Positions 34,172 through 42,764 of a stretch of DNA of 64,000 nucleotides are shown here, piece after piece. The position numbers and the translations under genes were made by a program. The stretch is taken from assembly GCA_024707145.1 (NCBI GenBank), contig JANQAI010000011.1, forward strand, positions 62,001 to 126,000, in the 5' to 3' direction. The DNA is from Magnetospirillum sp. (GTDB lineage Bacteria; Pseudomonadota; Alphaproteobacteria; Rhodospirillales; Magnetospirillaceae). The notes under the pieces were generated by a model. It saw nothing but the letters and a program-made list of their open reading frames with translations. It had not been told where the DNA came from and searched no databases. The stretch's first letter is position 1; every line of letters begins with the position of its first letter.

Positions 34172-35471
34172 GATCCTGTATTCCTGGGGCCCGGGCGAAA
34201 GCCGTCTGGCCCTGGTGCGCGAGGGCCGCCTCGCCGATCTGGTGCTGGTGCGCCCCGAACTGCTGGCCGGCGCCGTGGTGCTGGGCCGGGTGGTGGAGGT
34301 GGCGCCCAAGCTGGGGGCGGTGTTCGTGGACATCGGCCAGGACAAGCCGGGCTACCTGCAGGCCAAGGGCCTGACCCAGGGCGCGTCCGTGCTGGTGCAG
34401 GTCAAGGCCGACGCCCAGGGCGGCAAGGGCGCCAGCCTGACGGTGGAGGTTTCACTGTCCGGCCGCTGCCTGGCCTATGCGCCGTTCCGTCCCGGCCTGG
34501 TGGTGTCGCGCAAGCTGTCCGAGGACAAGCGCGAGCGCCTGTTGGGCCGGCTGGAGCCGTTGGTGGCCGAGGACGAGGGCGTGGCGGTGCGCACCCATGC
34601 CACCACCGCCGGCGAGGGCGAGCTGGAGGCCGAACTGGCCGATTTGCGCGGCCGCTGGCAGGCCATCCAGGCCGCCGCCGCCCAGGCCCAGCCGCCGGCC
34701 GTGCTGTGGCGGCCCGATCCGCTGCTGCGCCTGCTAGCCGACAATCCCGGCGTCACCCGGGTGCTGGTGGACGATCCCAGCCTGCTGAACCCGGCCAAGG
34801 CCTGTTTCGCCGGCCCGGTGGAGCTGCATCGCGGCCCGCCGCTGTTCGACCTTCACGACGTCGAGGACGCCATCGCCGCGGCGCTGGACCCGGTGGTGCC
34901 GCTGCCCTGCGGCGGCCGGGTGACCATCGAGCCGACGGCGGCGCTGACCGCCATCGACGTGGATTCGGGCGGCGCCTCGGCGGCCGAGGCCAACACCCAG
35001 GCGGTGGGCGTGATCGCCCGCCAGCTGCGCCTGCGCAACGTCGCCGGCCAGATCGTGGTGGATTTCGTCTCGGGCGGCGGCAAGGGCGCGCTGTTCAAGC
35101 TGGTCTCGGCGCTCAAGCAGGCGGTGGCGCGCGATCCGGTGGCCACCCATGTGATCGGCCTGACGCCGCTGGGACTGGTGGAAATCACGCGCGAGCGCAA
35201 GGGGCCGTCGCTGGCCGAATTGTGCCAGGAGCGCCACTTCGGCCCCAGCACCGACGCGGCGGCCCTGGCCGCCCTGCGCCACGTGCTGGCCGAGGCCCGT
35301 CACCGGCCCGGCCGCGGGTTGGGGCTGGTGGTGGCGCCGGATGTGGCCTCGGCGCTCTATTACCGTTCCGCCGCCATCGCCGAGGTGGAAGAGCGGCTGG
35401 GCCGCAAGCTGGCCGTCCGCGCCGAGGCCGGGCGCGACCGTGCCGATTTCGCCGTCGAGGAGCTGCCATGA
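34161..35471 (+). CDS. rng: Ribonuclease E/G family protein
   Basis: Protein of 436 aa, somewhat shorter than E. coli RNase G. An N-terminal S1-like domain (VLGRVVEVAPKLGAVFVDIGQDKPGYL) precedes the RNase E/G catalytic region, which has IDVDSGG and IVVDFVSGGGKG for the Mg-binding Asp pair, then TPLGLVEITRERKGPSL. The Zn-link CPxCxGxG of RNase E is not seen, as the protein ends soon after the catalytic core. It overlaps maf and yacG. Confidence 0.93.
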   Translation: MAAEILYSWGPGESRLALVREGRLADLVLVRPELLAGAVVLGRVVEVAPKLGAVFVDIGQDKPGYLQAKGLTQGASVLVQVKADAQGGKGASLTVEVSLSGRCLAYAPFRPGLVVSRKLSEDKRERLLGRLEPLVAEDEGVAVRTHATTAGEGELEAELADLRGRWQAIQAAAAQAQPPAVLWRPDPLLRLLADNPGVTRVLVDDPSLLNPAKACFAGPVELHRGPPLFDLHDVEDAIAAALDPVVPLPCGGRVTIEPTAALTAIDVDSGGASAAEANTQAVGVIARQLRLRNVAGQIVVDFVSGGGKGALFKLVSALKQAVARDPVATHVIGLTPLGLVEITRERKGPSLAELCQERHFGPSTDAAALAALRHVLAEARHRPGRGLGLVVAPDVASALYYRSAAIAEVEERLGRKLAVRAEAGRDRADFAVEELP

Positions 35472-35653
35472 GCAAGACCCCCGCCAATTCCAACAAGCCC
35501 TGCCCCATCTGCGGCAAGCCGCCGGCCGAGAAATTCAAGCCGTTCTGCTCGGCCCGTTGCGCCGACGTGGATTTGCACCGCTGGCTGGGCGAGGTCTATC
35601 GGGTGGAAAGCGACGACCGTGCCGACAGCCCCGACACCAGCGAGCGGGACTGA
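35468..35653 (+). CDS. yacG: DNA gyrase inhibitor YacG-type zinc protein
   Basis: Protein of 61 aa with the four zinc-binding cysteines in PCPICGKP and FCSARCADVDLHRWL, the YacG signature. YacG binds GyrB and blocks its activity. Its ATG overlaps the rng stop (ATGA). Confidence 0.95.
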   Translation: MSKTPANSNKPCPICGKPPAEKFKPFCSARCADVDLHRWLGEVYRVESDDRADSPDTSERD

Positions 35654-36359
35654 TCCCGTTCCAGCCGCCGCTCCGGCCGGATTCTGGCGCGGCTTGGCCG
35701 ACGGCGTGTCGCTGATCGTCGGCTATTTCTCCATCGCCGTGTCCTTCGGCATCCTGGCGGTCCGCCTGGGCTTCTCGCCGGGCGAGACCGTGCTGGTTTC
35801 CGCCGTCGTCTATGCCGGCGCCAGCCAGTTCGCCCTGGTCACCCTGCTGGCCGCCGGCGCCTCGCCCTTGTCGGTGGCCGGCGCCGTGGCGGCCATGAAT
35901 CTGCGCCACCTGTTCTACGGCCCCGCCTTGCTGGCGCAGCTGCCCCAGGGCGGCGAACGCCTGCCGCGCCCGCTGCTGGCCTTCGGCATGACCGACGAGG
36001 TGTTCGCCCTGGCTTCCGGCAGCATCGCTCCCCATCGCGGCGAACGCTGGTTGCTGGGGGTGCAGGTGGCGGCCTACGGCGCTTGGCTGGTGGGGACGGT
36101 GGCGGGCGCCCATGCCGGCGCCTGGGGGGGCGCCCGCTGGCCGGCGGTGGACGCCGGCCTGGCCTTCGTGCTGCCTGCCTTGTTCCTGGCCTTGCTGGCC
36201 CAGTCGCTCGACCGCCGCCACTTGCCGCTGCTGGCGACGGCGGCCGGCGTGGCGCTGCTGGCCTCGATCTGGCTGCCCGGCCACGCCGCCATGCTGGGCG
36301 GCATGGTGGCCGGCGCCCTGGTGGCGGCCGGTTCGCCAGGGGAAGGGGAGGGCCGATGA
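35619..36359 (+). CDS. azlC: AzlC-family branched-chain amino acid exporter subunit
   Basis: Membrane protein of 246 aa. The conserved start LADGVSLIVGYFSIAVSFG, then VYAGASQFALVTLLAAGAS and MNLRHLFYGPAL, are AzlC hallmarks. With AzlD it forms an LIV-E type exporter. A GTG at 35619 overlaps yacG by 35 bp; a later start is possible. Its stop overlaps azlD (ATGA). Confidence 0.92.
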   Translation: MPTAPTPASGTDPVPAAAPAGFWRGLADGVSLIVGYFSIAVSFGILAVRLGFSPGETVLVSAVVYAGASQFALVTLLAAGASPLSVAGAVAAMNLRHLFYGPALLAQLPQGGERLPRPLLAFGMTDEVFALASGSIAPHRGERWLLGVQVAAYGAWLVGTVAGAHAGAWGGARWPAVDAGLAFVLPALFLALLAQSLDRRHLPLLATAAGVALLASIWLPGHAAMLGGMVAGALVAAGSPGEGEGR

Positions 36360-36697
36360 GCGCCGAGCTGCTCCTCGCCGCCGTCCTGGGCGGCGGTGCC
36401 ACCTACCTGATCCGCCTGCTGCCCATCCTGGCCGGCGACCGCCTGAAGGGCCGCGCCGCGCCGGCCCGGGCGCAACGCTTCCTGCGCGCCCTGGGACCGG
36501 CCGCCATCGCCGCCCTGCTGGTGCTGTCGCTCAAGGACCTGCTGCCCGCCGGGGCGGGGCAGGGGCGTGCGCTGCTGGTCCTGGCGGCGGGCAGCGCCGC
36601 CGTGCTGCTCACCCAGCGCCTCACCCGCAATCCCGCCCTGGCCACCCTGGCCGGCGCGGCCGCGGTGGGGCTGCTGCACGCCATTACCGGCGCGTGA
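36356..36697 (+). CDS. azlD: AzlD-family branched-chain amino acid exporter subunit
   Basis: Protein of 113 aa with four hydrophobic segments. TYLIRLLPILAG near residue 16 and FLRALGPAAIAALLVLSL are typical of AzlD. The start overlaps the azlC stop, and it is the partner subunit for amino acid export. Confidence 0.92.
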   Translation: MSAELLLAAVLGGGATYLIRLLPILAGDRLKGRAAPARAQRFLRALGPAAIAALLVLSLKDLLPAGAGQGRALLVLAAGSAAVLLTQRLTRNPALATLAGAAAVGLLHAITGA

Positions 36698-36716
36698 AAA
36701 AAATGCACGCTCCCCT

Positions 36717-36745
36717 TTGACAGCTTCCCGGAAACCCGATATAAG
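36717..36745 (+). promoter_or_regulatory. Consensus sigma-70 promoter of tRNA-Phe
   Basis: TTGACA at 36717-36722 and TATAAG at 36740-36745 are separated by 17 bases, placing the transcription start about 40 bases before tRNA-Phe. Confidence 0.7.
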
Positions 36746-36793
36746 CGCCTCCTCTTCGCCGCGAGGGCCAATACCAACCTCGCTTCGCGGTGT

Positions 36794-36869
36794 GCCCAGG
36801 TAGCTCAGTTGGTAGAGCATGCGACTGAAAATCGCAGTGTCGGTGGTTCGATTCCGCCCCTGGGCACCA
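36794..36869 (+). tRNA. tRNA-Phe (GAA)
   Basis: A complete 76-nt cloverleaf with encoded CCA. The acceptor GCCCAGG pairs with CCTGGGC, the anticodon stem TGCGA/TCGCA encloses loop CTGAAAA (anticodon GAA), and the T loop is TTCGATT. Integrase 3 lies 210 bp downstream on the same strand. Confidence 0.98.
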
Positions 36870-37024
36870 TTCCTTTCACCCGCTAGGGTCCGTTAAGCCG
36901 CTCCTGATACGCTCGGGGACGGCTAACGTGTTTTAAAGGCTCACTTTTTCTGGGCATCGTCGCAGTCCGGAGTGGCCGGGGAAACCCCGGCGTACGTGGT
37001 CCGTCGAAACCTTGGGTTGGTCTT

Positions 37025-37068
37025 CCTGTTGGTATCTGCGGGGCCTGTTGGTATCCTGTACCAACAGG
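37025..37068 (+). promoter_or_regulatory. Direct and inverted repeats over the integrase 3 start region
   Basis: The 12-mer CCTGTTGGTATC occurs at 37025 and 37044. The second copy is also the left arm of a perfect 10-bp inverted repeat (CCTGTTGGTA, TCCTG, TACCAACAGG; 37044-37068). The right arm abuts the Shine-Dalgarno GGAGG, so the site could serve as an operator or as an RNA hairpin hiding the start. Confidence 0.55.
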
Positions 37069-37079
37069 AGGACCGGATC

Positions 37080-38321
37080 ATGGCGTTGAGCGACATGAAG
37101 TGCCGGAATGCCCGGCCAAGTCCTAAATTGCAGAAGTTTTCCGATGGCGATGGGCTGCAGCTGTGGGTGCAGCCGACCGGTGCGCGCCTGTGGCGGCTTG
37201 CCTACCGGTTCGGCGGCAAGCAGAAGCTTCTGGCTATCGGGATTTACCCCACGGTTTCGCTGGCGGCGGCCAGGGAAGCGCGGGATGCCGCCCGGAAGCT
37301 CCTGGCTGCCGGCATCGATCCCTCGGAGGATAAGAAGCAGCGGAAGTTGCTGCAATATGGTTCCGGCGACAGCTTCCGCGCCATCGCTGAGGAATACGTC
37401 GCCAAGCTGAAGCGGGAGGGACGGGCCGAGGCGACGATCACCAAGATCGAATGGCTTCTCTCTTTTGCTTACCCAACGCTGGGGACCCGCTCGATCAGGG
37501 AGATCGATGCGCCCGCCGTCCTCCGGGTGCTGAGGGAGGTGGAGGTGCGGGGACGCTATGAATCTGCCCGCCGCCTGCGCTCCACCATCGGCAGCGTCTT
37601 TCGCTATGCCGTCGCCACGGCCCGGGCGCAGAATGATCCCACCTACGCTCTTCAAGGCGCTCTGACCAGGCCGACCGTCACGCCGCGCGCCGCCATAACC
37701 GAGCCTAAGGCGTTTGGCGCCCTGCTACGGGCGATCGACGCATTCGATGGTCAGCCGAGCACTCGGGCGGCGCTGCAACTGATGGTGTTTCTGTTCCCAC
37801 GCCCAGGCGAATTGCGGGCGGCTGAGTGGTCCGAGTTCGATTTCGACAAGGCGGTTTGGACCATCCCGGCCGGTCGCATGAAGATGCGGCGGCCACATCG
37901 GATACCTCTGTCCAAACAGGCCATGGAGGTTCTGCGCGGCCTGCACAGGATTACCGGGCATGGTGCCCTGCTGTTTCCCGGCGTTCGCACCCCCAAGCGT
38001 CCCATCTCCGATAACACCCTCAACGCCGCCTTGCGCCGGCTCGGCTACGGCAAGGATGAGGCTACGGCACACGGCTTCCGAGCCACGGCGTCCAGCTTGT
38101 TGAACGAAAGCGGAAAATGGCACCCGGACGCCATAGAGCGGCAGCTTGCCCACGTCGAGAATAACGACGTCCGACGTGCCTACGCCCGCGGTGAACATTG
38201 GCAACAGCGTGTGGACATGATGCAGTGGTGGGCGGACCACCTTGATGAGTTGCGAACTGGGGGTGGGAAAGCTCTAAAGCGCATGAAGAATATCGGCGCT
38301 CAGGTTTCATCAAACTCATAA
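37080..38321 (+). CDS. Tyrosine recombinase/integrase (integrase 3)
   Basis: P4-type integrase of 413 aa. It has an N-terminal DUF4102-like arm (MALSDMKCRNARPSPKLQKF...LQLWVQPTG), a core-binding domain near residues 100-190, and catalytic residues Arg-241 (RPGELR), His-331 and Arg-334 (HGFR), His-358 and Tyr-368 (RRAYARG). GGAGG precedes the ATG at 37080. The last codons and the TAA stop lie inside a tRNA-fMet 3' fragment, which marks its attachment site. A truncated copy sits at 52479-53171. Confidence 0.94.
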   Translation: MALSDMKCRNARPSPKLQKFSDGDGLQLWVQPTGARLWRLAYRFGGKQKLLAIGIYPTVSLAAAREARDAARKLLAAGIDPSEDKKQRKLLQYGSGDSFRAIAEEYVAKLKREGRAEATITKIEWLLSFAYPTLGTRSIREIDAPAVLRVLREVEVRGRYESARRLRSTIGSVFRYAVATARAQNDPTYALQGALTRPTVTPRAAITEPKAFGALLRAIDAFDGQPSTRAALQLMVFLFPRPGELRAAEWSEFDFDKAVWTIPAGRMKMRRPHRIPLSKQAMEVLRGLHRITGHGALLFPGVRTPKRPISDNTLNAALRRLGYGKDEATAHGFRATASSLLNESGKWHPDAIERQLAHVENNDVRRAYARGEHWQQRVDMMQWWADHLDELRTGGGKALKRMKNIGAQVSSNS

Positions 38322-38359
38322 CCTGAAGGTCGCAGGTTCAAATCCTGCTCCCGCAACCA
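38315..38359 (+). repeat. tRNA-fMet(CAT) 3'-half, attachment site of integrase 3
   Basis: The segment reads as the 3' half of an initiator tRNA: anticodon loop CTCATAA, variable loop AGGTC, T arm GCAGG/TTCAAAT/CCTGC, then TCCCGCA A CCA. The 5' half is absent. Its first bases supply the end and stop codon of integrase 3. Confidence 0.8.
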
Positions 38360-38367
38360 ATCAAAAC

Positions 38368-38402
38368 AAGGCCTTAGCGGCAATCCTGCTAAGGCCTTTT
38401 TT
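38368..38402 (+). terminator. Rho-independent terminator after the tRNA-fMet fragment
   Basis: AAGGCCTTAGC pairs with GCTAAGGCCTT, followed by TTTTTT. It is probably the native terminator of the tRNA-fMet gene and would also end the integrase transcript. Confidence 0.85.
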
Positions 38403-38503
38403 GATTCCGGATACCACATAGCTACCACACGACGGCGTAGAAACGCGTGTAGCGCGCCAAGCATTTTTGGACCGAGCGACACTTGGTTTGCCGGGGCGCT
38501 CAG

Positions 38504-38806
38504 AGGTGGCCCCGGAAAATCGGAGAGAGCGATAAGCTAATTGCGTCTATCTCCATGCCTTCGAGACCGGATCGGAACCCCGGGCCGGGCTGACGAAGTG
38601 GATCGGCCACTACAACGCCCAGCGGCCTCACTCGGCACTGGCTGGACGGACGCCCGACGAGGCGTATTATCAAAACGGGCCGACGCCATTGCCGGGGTTG
38701 ACCCCGGCAATGGCGTCCATCGGCACCGGCAACAAAATGGTGGCGTAACGACAGCCGGGATTAGCTTATTTTTGCCGCCAAACTGTCCGAAAGGACGGGG
38801 CCACCT
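38504..38806 (+). mobile_element. Remnant of an IS3-type insertion sequence retaining both ends
   Basis: AGGTGGCCCCG at 38504 and CGGGGCCACCT at 38796-38806 are inverted, and ATAAGCTAAT at 38532 is inverted as ATTAGCTTAT near 38760. Between them, 38536-38748 encodes the last 70 residues of an IS3-family transposase (LHAFETGSEPRAGL, IGHYNAQRPHSALAGRTPDEAY). The rest of the element is deleted, leaving a 303-bp unit with both ends, a form that could still be moved by a full copy elsewhere. Confidence 0.7.
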
Positions 38807-38901
38807 TTCATAGTGCCTCCTTCCACTCCGTGGACAAGAATGCACCAGCAAGTGGCGGGACTAAACACCTAGCTCGGGGGCCTTGTCTTCCATTTGAAGC
38901 C

Positions 38902-39960
38902 CTAAACCATGGTGCCGATGGCCTTGCGGAAGCGGGCCAGCGAAACCCCGAACAGTGACCCGCCGATGACGGTGAGGGCCACGAATTGCGGCCACACCAC
39001 GTCCAGTCCCGCGCCGCGGTACAGGATCGCCTGGGCGAGCATGACGAAGTGGGTTGTGGGGGCGGCCATCATCAGGGCCTGGACGAAGTCCGGCATGCTC
39101 TCGCGCGGGGTGGTACCGCCCGACAGCATTTGCAGCGGCAGCAGCGCCAGCATCAGCAGCAGGCCGAATTGCGGCATGGAGCGGGCGACGGTGCCGAGGA
39201 AGATGCCCATGGAGGTGGTGGCGAACAGGTGCAGCGCCGCCCCCAGCAGGAACAGCGGCACCGACCCGGCGATGGGAACGGCGAGCACGCCTTGCACCAT
39301 CAGCAGCAGCGACAGGGCACAGGCGACCAGCACCACTAGGCCCATGGACCACACCTTGGCCGCCATGATCTCGAACGGGGTGACCGGCATCACCAGCAGG
39401 TGCTCGACGGTGCCGTGCTCGCGTTCGCGGATCAGCGCCGCCCCGGTCAGTACGATCGACAGCATGGTGACGTTGTTGATCACCTCCATGATGGCGCCGA
39501 ACCACGACTTGCTCAGTTGCGGATTGAAGCGCGCCCTCAGCGCCAGTTCCACCGGCTGGGCGGCGGCGCCCTGGCGGCGCTGGACATAGGCGCGCACCTC
39601 GTCCGCCACCATGGTCTGGACATAGCCGCTGCCGGTGAACGCCTGCGACATGCGGGTGGCGTCGACGTTGAGCTGCACCTCCGGCCGGCGGCCGGCCAGG
39701 ACGTCGCGCTGGAAATCGGGCGGGATGTTCAGCGCGAAGGTGTCCAGCCCGGCATCCATGCGGGCGTCCATCTCGGCGGCGCCGATCAGCCTGGGCGGCA
39801 TGAAATGGGGCGGATAGAAGGCGCCGACGATGCGGCCGGACAGCGGCGAGCCGTCCTCGTCCACCACCGCGATGGGTGCCTTGTGCAAGGTTTCCGGCTG
39901 CGCCGTGGTCGCCGCGAAGATGGCGAAGCTGAAGGCGTAGACGATCAGCGCCACCATCAC
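38902..39960 (-). CDS. ABC-2 type permease (YhhJ-like), probably frameshifted near its start
   Basis: 352 aa from the GTG at 39960, with a large periplasmic domain then five or six helices (ATTSMGIFLGTVARSMPQFGLLL, LLPLQMLSGGTTPRE), typical of YhhJ permeases. The natural start is probably the ATG at 40024. Removing one C from the C6 run at 39993-39998 gives NVLHLGVKELRSLWRDP leading into this frame, the usual YhhJ N-terminus. It would work with the RbbA-like gene two bases upstream and the HlyD-like protein in export across the inner membrane. Confidence 0.85.
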   Translation of the reverse strand: MMVALIVYAFSFAIFAATTAQPETLHKAPIAVVDEDGSPLSGRIVGAFYPPHFMPPRLIGAAEMDARMDAGLDTFALNIPPDFQRDVLAGRRPEVQLNVDATRMSQAFTGSGYVQTMVADEVRAYVQRRQGAAAQPVELALRARFNPQLSKSWFGAIMEVINNVTMLSIVLTGAALIREREHGTVEHLLVMPVTPFEIMAAKVWSMGLVVLVACALSLLLMVQGVLAVPIAGSVPLFLLGAALHLFATTSMGIFLGTVARSMPQFGLLLMLALLPLQMLSGGTTPRESMPDFVQALMMAAPTTHFVMLAQAILYRGAGLDVVWPQFVALTVIGGSLFGVSLARFRKAIGTMV

Positions 39961-40026
39961 CGGGTCGCGCCACAGGCTGCGCAGTTCCTTGACCCCCCAG
40001 GTGCAGGACGTTGGCGGCGGCCATGG

Positions 40027-41922
40027 TCAGCGCTCCTGCTTGTGGAGCAGCAGCGCGGCGGCGCCGACCAGCACCGGGACGGACGCCGACAGGGCCAGGA
40101 ACGACAGGTGCAGTTCGGCGAACCCCAGCGCCTTGGCGAAGGTGCCGCGCGCGATGGTGAGGAAGTGGGTGGTGGGATAGATCTCGCCGATCACCCGGCC
40201 GATGCCTTCCAGCGACGACACCGGGTCGATCATGCCCGAGAAGCTGACCGCCGGCAGGATCGACAGGATGGCGGTGCCGAAGATGGCCGCCACCTGGCTG
40301 CGCATGAAGGTGGACACCAGCAGGCCGAAGGCGGTGGAGGCGGTCACGTAGATCACGCCGCCGGCCATCAGCGCCGCCACGCTGCCCTTGATCGGCACCC
40401 CGAAGACGGTGACCGCCAGGCCGCACAGCAGGATCAGGCTGAAGGTGGACAGCAGGACGTAGGGGAGCTGCTTGCCGAGCAGGAATTCCAGCCGGGTGGT
40501 GGGAGTGACGTAGAAGTTGACGATCGACCCCAGTTCCTTTTCCCGCACCACGCTGAGCACCGCCAGCATGGCCGGGATCATCATCAGCAGCAGCGGGATC
40601 ACCGCCGGCACCATGGCCACCACGCTCTTGATGTCGGGGTTGTAACGGAAGCGAGTCTCGATGGAGATCAGCCCGGGCAGCACCGTTCCCTGCCGGCGGG
40701 CCTGGCTTTCCAGCCACTGCGCGTGCATGCCCTGGACATAGCCGCGCACGGTCTCGCCGCGCTGCGGCATGGCGCCGTCGATCCAGGCGCCGATCTCCAC
40801 CTGCCGGCCGTGGGCAACGTCGCGGGCGAAACCGGCGGGGATTTCCAGCGCCAGCGTCAACTCGCCCGACCGCATGCGCCGGTCCAATTGGGTGTAATCG
40901 ACGATGGCCGGCTTTTCCTCGAAATAGCGCGAGCCGGAGAGGTTGAGGACGTAGTCGCGGCTGAGCGTGGTCCGGTCGCGGTCGAGCACGGCGAAGGACA
41001 GCTTCTCCACGTCCAGGCTGATGCCGTAGCCCATGACGAACAGCAACAGGACGCTGCCCAGCAGTGCCAGGGTAAGGCGGACGGGATCGCGCCGCAATTC
41101 CAGGGCCTCGCGGCGGGCATAGCTGATCATGCGGCGGGGATCGAAGCCGGCCGCCCGGGCCGAGGCGGGCGCCGGCGGCGGCGGCGCGACCGGCGCCGGG
41201 ACCGGCTCCGCCACCGGGGCCTCCCGGCCGGCATCCTCCAGATGGCCGATGAAGGCGTCCTCCAGGCTGGCGGCGCCCCGCCGCGCGACCAGGGCGACGG
41301 GCGCGTCGGTGACCAGCACGCGGCCGGCATGCATCAGCGAGATGCGGTCGCAGCGTTCCGCCTCGTTCATGAAATGGGTCGAGATGAAGATGGTCACCCG
41401 CTCCTGGCGCGACAGCCGGACCAGGATCTGCCAGAAGGCGTCGCGCGCCACCGGGTCCACCCCCGAGGTGGGTTCGTCCAGGATCAGCATCTCGGGGCGA
41501 TGGATCAGCGCCACCGCCAGCGACAGGCGCTGGCGATGCCCCAGCGGCAGCGATTCCGGCAGGGAATCGGCCATGCCGGCCAGATCGAAGCGGGCGACCA
41601 TCTCGTCCACCCGGCCGGGAATTTCGGCCGCATCGACCCCGAACAGGCGGGCATGCAGGACCAGGTTCTGGCGCACCGTCAATTCGCCGTAGAGCGAGAA
41701 CGCCTGCGACATATAGCCGACCCGGCGCCGCGTCGAGACGTCGCCGGCCTCCACCTGCCGGCCGAACAGCCACGCCTCGCCGGCGCTGGGCGACAGCAGG
41801 CCGGTCAGCATCTTCATGGTGGTGGTCTTGCCGCAGCCGTTGGAGCCGAGGAAGCCGAAGATCTCGCCCCGGCGGATGCTGAAGCTGGCCCGATCGACCG
41901 CGATGAAGTCGCCGAAGCGCAT
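40027..41922 (-). CDS. ABC ATPase-permease fusion, C-terminal part of an RbbA-like protein
   Basis: 631 aa from the ATG at 41922, though the frame is coding upstream ([20 protein letters not shown]). The ATPase domain has [15 protein letters not shown] (Walker A), a [15 protein letters not shown] signature region and LILDEPTSG (Walker B). Residues after about 260 form an ABC-2 permease with a large loop and helices such as [20 protein letters not shown]. In E. coli RbbA the two ATPase domains and permease are one chain; here a one-base loss in the G run 41977-41981 separates this part from the first ATPase (41925-42764). Confidence 0.85.
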   Translation of the reverse strand: MRFGDFIAVDRASFSIRRGEIFGFLGSNGCGKTTTMKMLTGLLSPSAGEAWLFGRQVEAGDVSTRRRVGYMSQAFSLYGELTVRQNLVLHARLFGVDAAEIPGRVDEMVARFDLAGMADSLPESLPLGHRQRLSLAVALIHRPEMLILDEPTSGVDPVARDAFWQILVRLSRQERVTIFISTHFMNEAERCDRISLMHAGRVLVTDAPVALVARRGAASLEDAFIGHLEDAGREAPVAEPVPAPVAPPPPAPASARAAGFDPRRMISYARREALELRRDPVRLTLALLGSVLLLFVMGYGISLDVEKLSFAVLDRDRTTLSRDYVLNLSGSRYFEEKPAIVDYTQLDRRMRSGELTLALEIPAGFARDVAHGRQVEIGAWIDGAMPQRGETVRGYVQGMHAQWLESQARRQGTVLPGLISIETRFRYNPDIKSVVAMVPAVIPLLLMMIPAMLAVLSVVREKELGSIVNFYVTPTTRLEFLLGKQLPYVLLSTFSLILLCGLAVTVFGVPIKGSVAALMAGGVIYVTASTAFGLLVSTFMRSQVAAIFGTAILSILPAVSFSGMIDPVSSLEGIGRVIGEIYPTTHFLTIARGTFAKALGFAELHLSFLALSASVPVLVGAAALLLHKQER

Positions 41923-41924
41923 GG

Positions 41925-42764
41925 TCAGCCCCTCGGCCCGGATGGCGATATCGGCAGCGTCGCCACCGGCGGCGGCGGGGGAATCTCCACCGGCCGGTGG
42001 GCCCGCCGCTTTTCCTCAGGCAGCAGGGCGATGAAGGCGCGTTCCAGCGTCGCCGCGCCGGTGCGTTCCAGGATTTCGCCTGGCGCGCCGGTGGCCAGCA
42101 CGCGGCCGGCATCCATGGCCACCAGCCAGTCGAAGCGCGACGCCTCCTCCATGTAGGCGGTGGCCACCAGCACGCTCATGCCGGGCCGGCCGGCGCGGAT
42201 GCGGTCGATCAGCTCCCAGAACTGGCGGCGCGACAGCGGATCGACGCCGGTGGTCGGCTCGTCCAGGATCAGCAGGTCGGGATCGTGGATCAGGGCGCAG
42301 CACAGGCCCAGCTTCTGCTTCATGCCGCCCGACAGCTTGCCGGCGGGGCGGTCGAGGAACGGCGACAGGCCGGTGCCTGCGGTCAGCGTCCCGATGCGCC
42401 GCCGCCGCTCGGCATGGCCATGGCCGAACAGCCGACCGAAGAAGTCGATGTTCTCGAACACCGACAGGGTCGGGTAGAGGTTCTTGCCCAATCCCTGCGG
42501 CATGTAGGCGATGCGCGGGCAGACGGCGCGGCGGTGGACGGGATCGCCCATGTCGCCGCCCAGCGCCTCGATCCGGCCGGTCTGGATGGCGCGGGCGCCG
42601 GCGATCAGCGACAGCAGGCTCGACTTGCCGACGCCGTCGGGGCCGATCAGGCCGACCATCGCTCCGGCGGGAACGTCAAGGTCGATATCGGCAAGGGCCT
42701 GCCGGCGGCGGTAGCGCAGGCCGACCCCGCCCAGCCGGACCACCGGCGGAGACGGCCCGGTCAT
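41925..42764 (-). CDS. ABC ATPase, N-terminal part of a split RbbA-like protein
   Basis: 279 aa. [14 protein letters not shown] (Walker A), [12 protein letters not shown] (signature) and [13 protein letters not shown] (Walker B) are all intact. The ATG at 42764 overlaps the HlyD stop (ATGA). The end of this frame, after [11 protein letters not shown], is out of phase with the following ATPase-permease. Adding one C in the run at 41977-41981 joins both into a protein of about 910 aa, the usual RbbA length. As it stands it would be a separate ATPase. Confidence 0.85.
   Translation of the reverse strand: MTGPSPPVVRLGGVGLRYRRRQALADIDLDVPAGAMVGLIGPDGVGKSSLLSLIAGARAIQTGRIEALGGDMGDPVHRRAVCPRIAYMPQGLGKNLYPTLSVFENIDFFGRLFGHGHAERRRRIGTLTAGTGLSPFLDRPAGKLSGGMKQKLGLCCALIHDPDLLILDEPTTGVDPLSRRQFWELIDRIRAGRPGMSVLVATAYMEEASRFDWLVAMDAGRVLATGAPGEILERTGAATLERAFIALLPEEKRRAHRPVEIPPPPPVATLPISPSGPRG

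Noticed and set aside
36794..38321. tRNA-Phe as the integration site of integrase 3
   Set aside because: The tRNA-Phe 3' end is not seen repeated elsewhere in the window, whereas a tRNA-fMet tail directly abuts the integrase end.
38861..42112. A 1083-codon minus-strand open frame across the ABC genes
   Set aside because: It runs in a different frame from the ATPase and permease genes, has Arg/Pro/Gly-rich shadow composition and carries no domain.
39400..42156. A 918-codon plus-strand open frame
   Set aside because: Antisense to the RbbA- and YhhJ-like genes, with no recognisable domain; a high-GC artefact.
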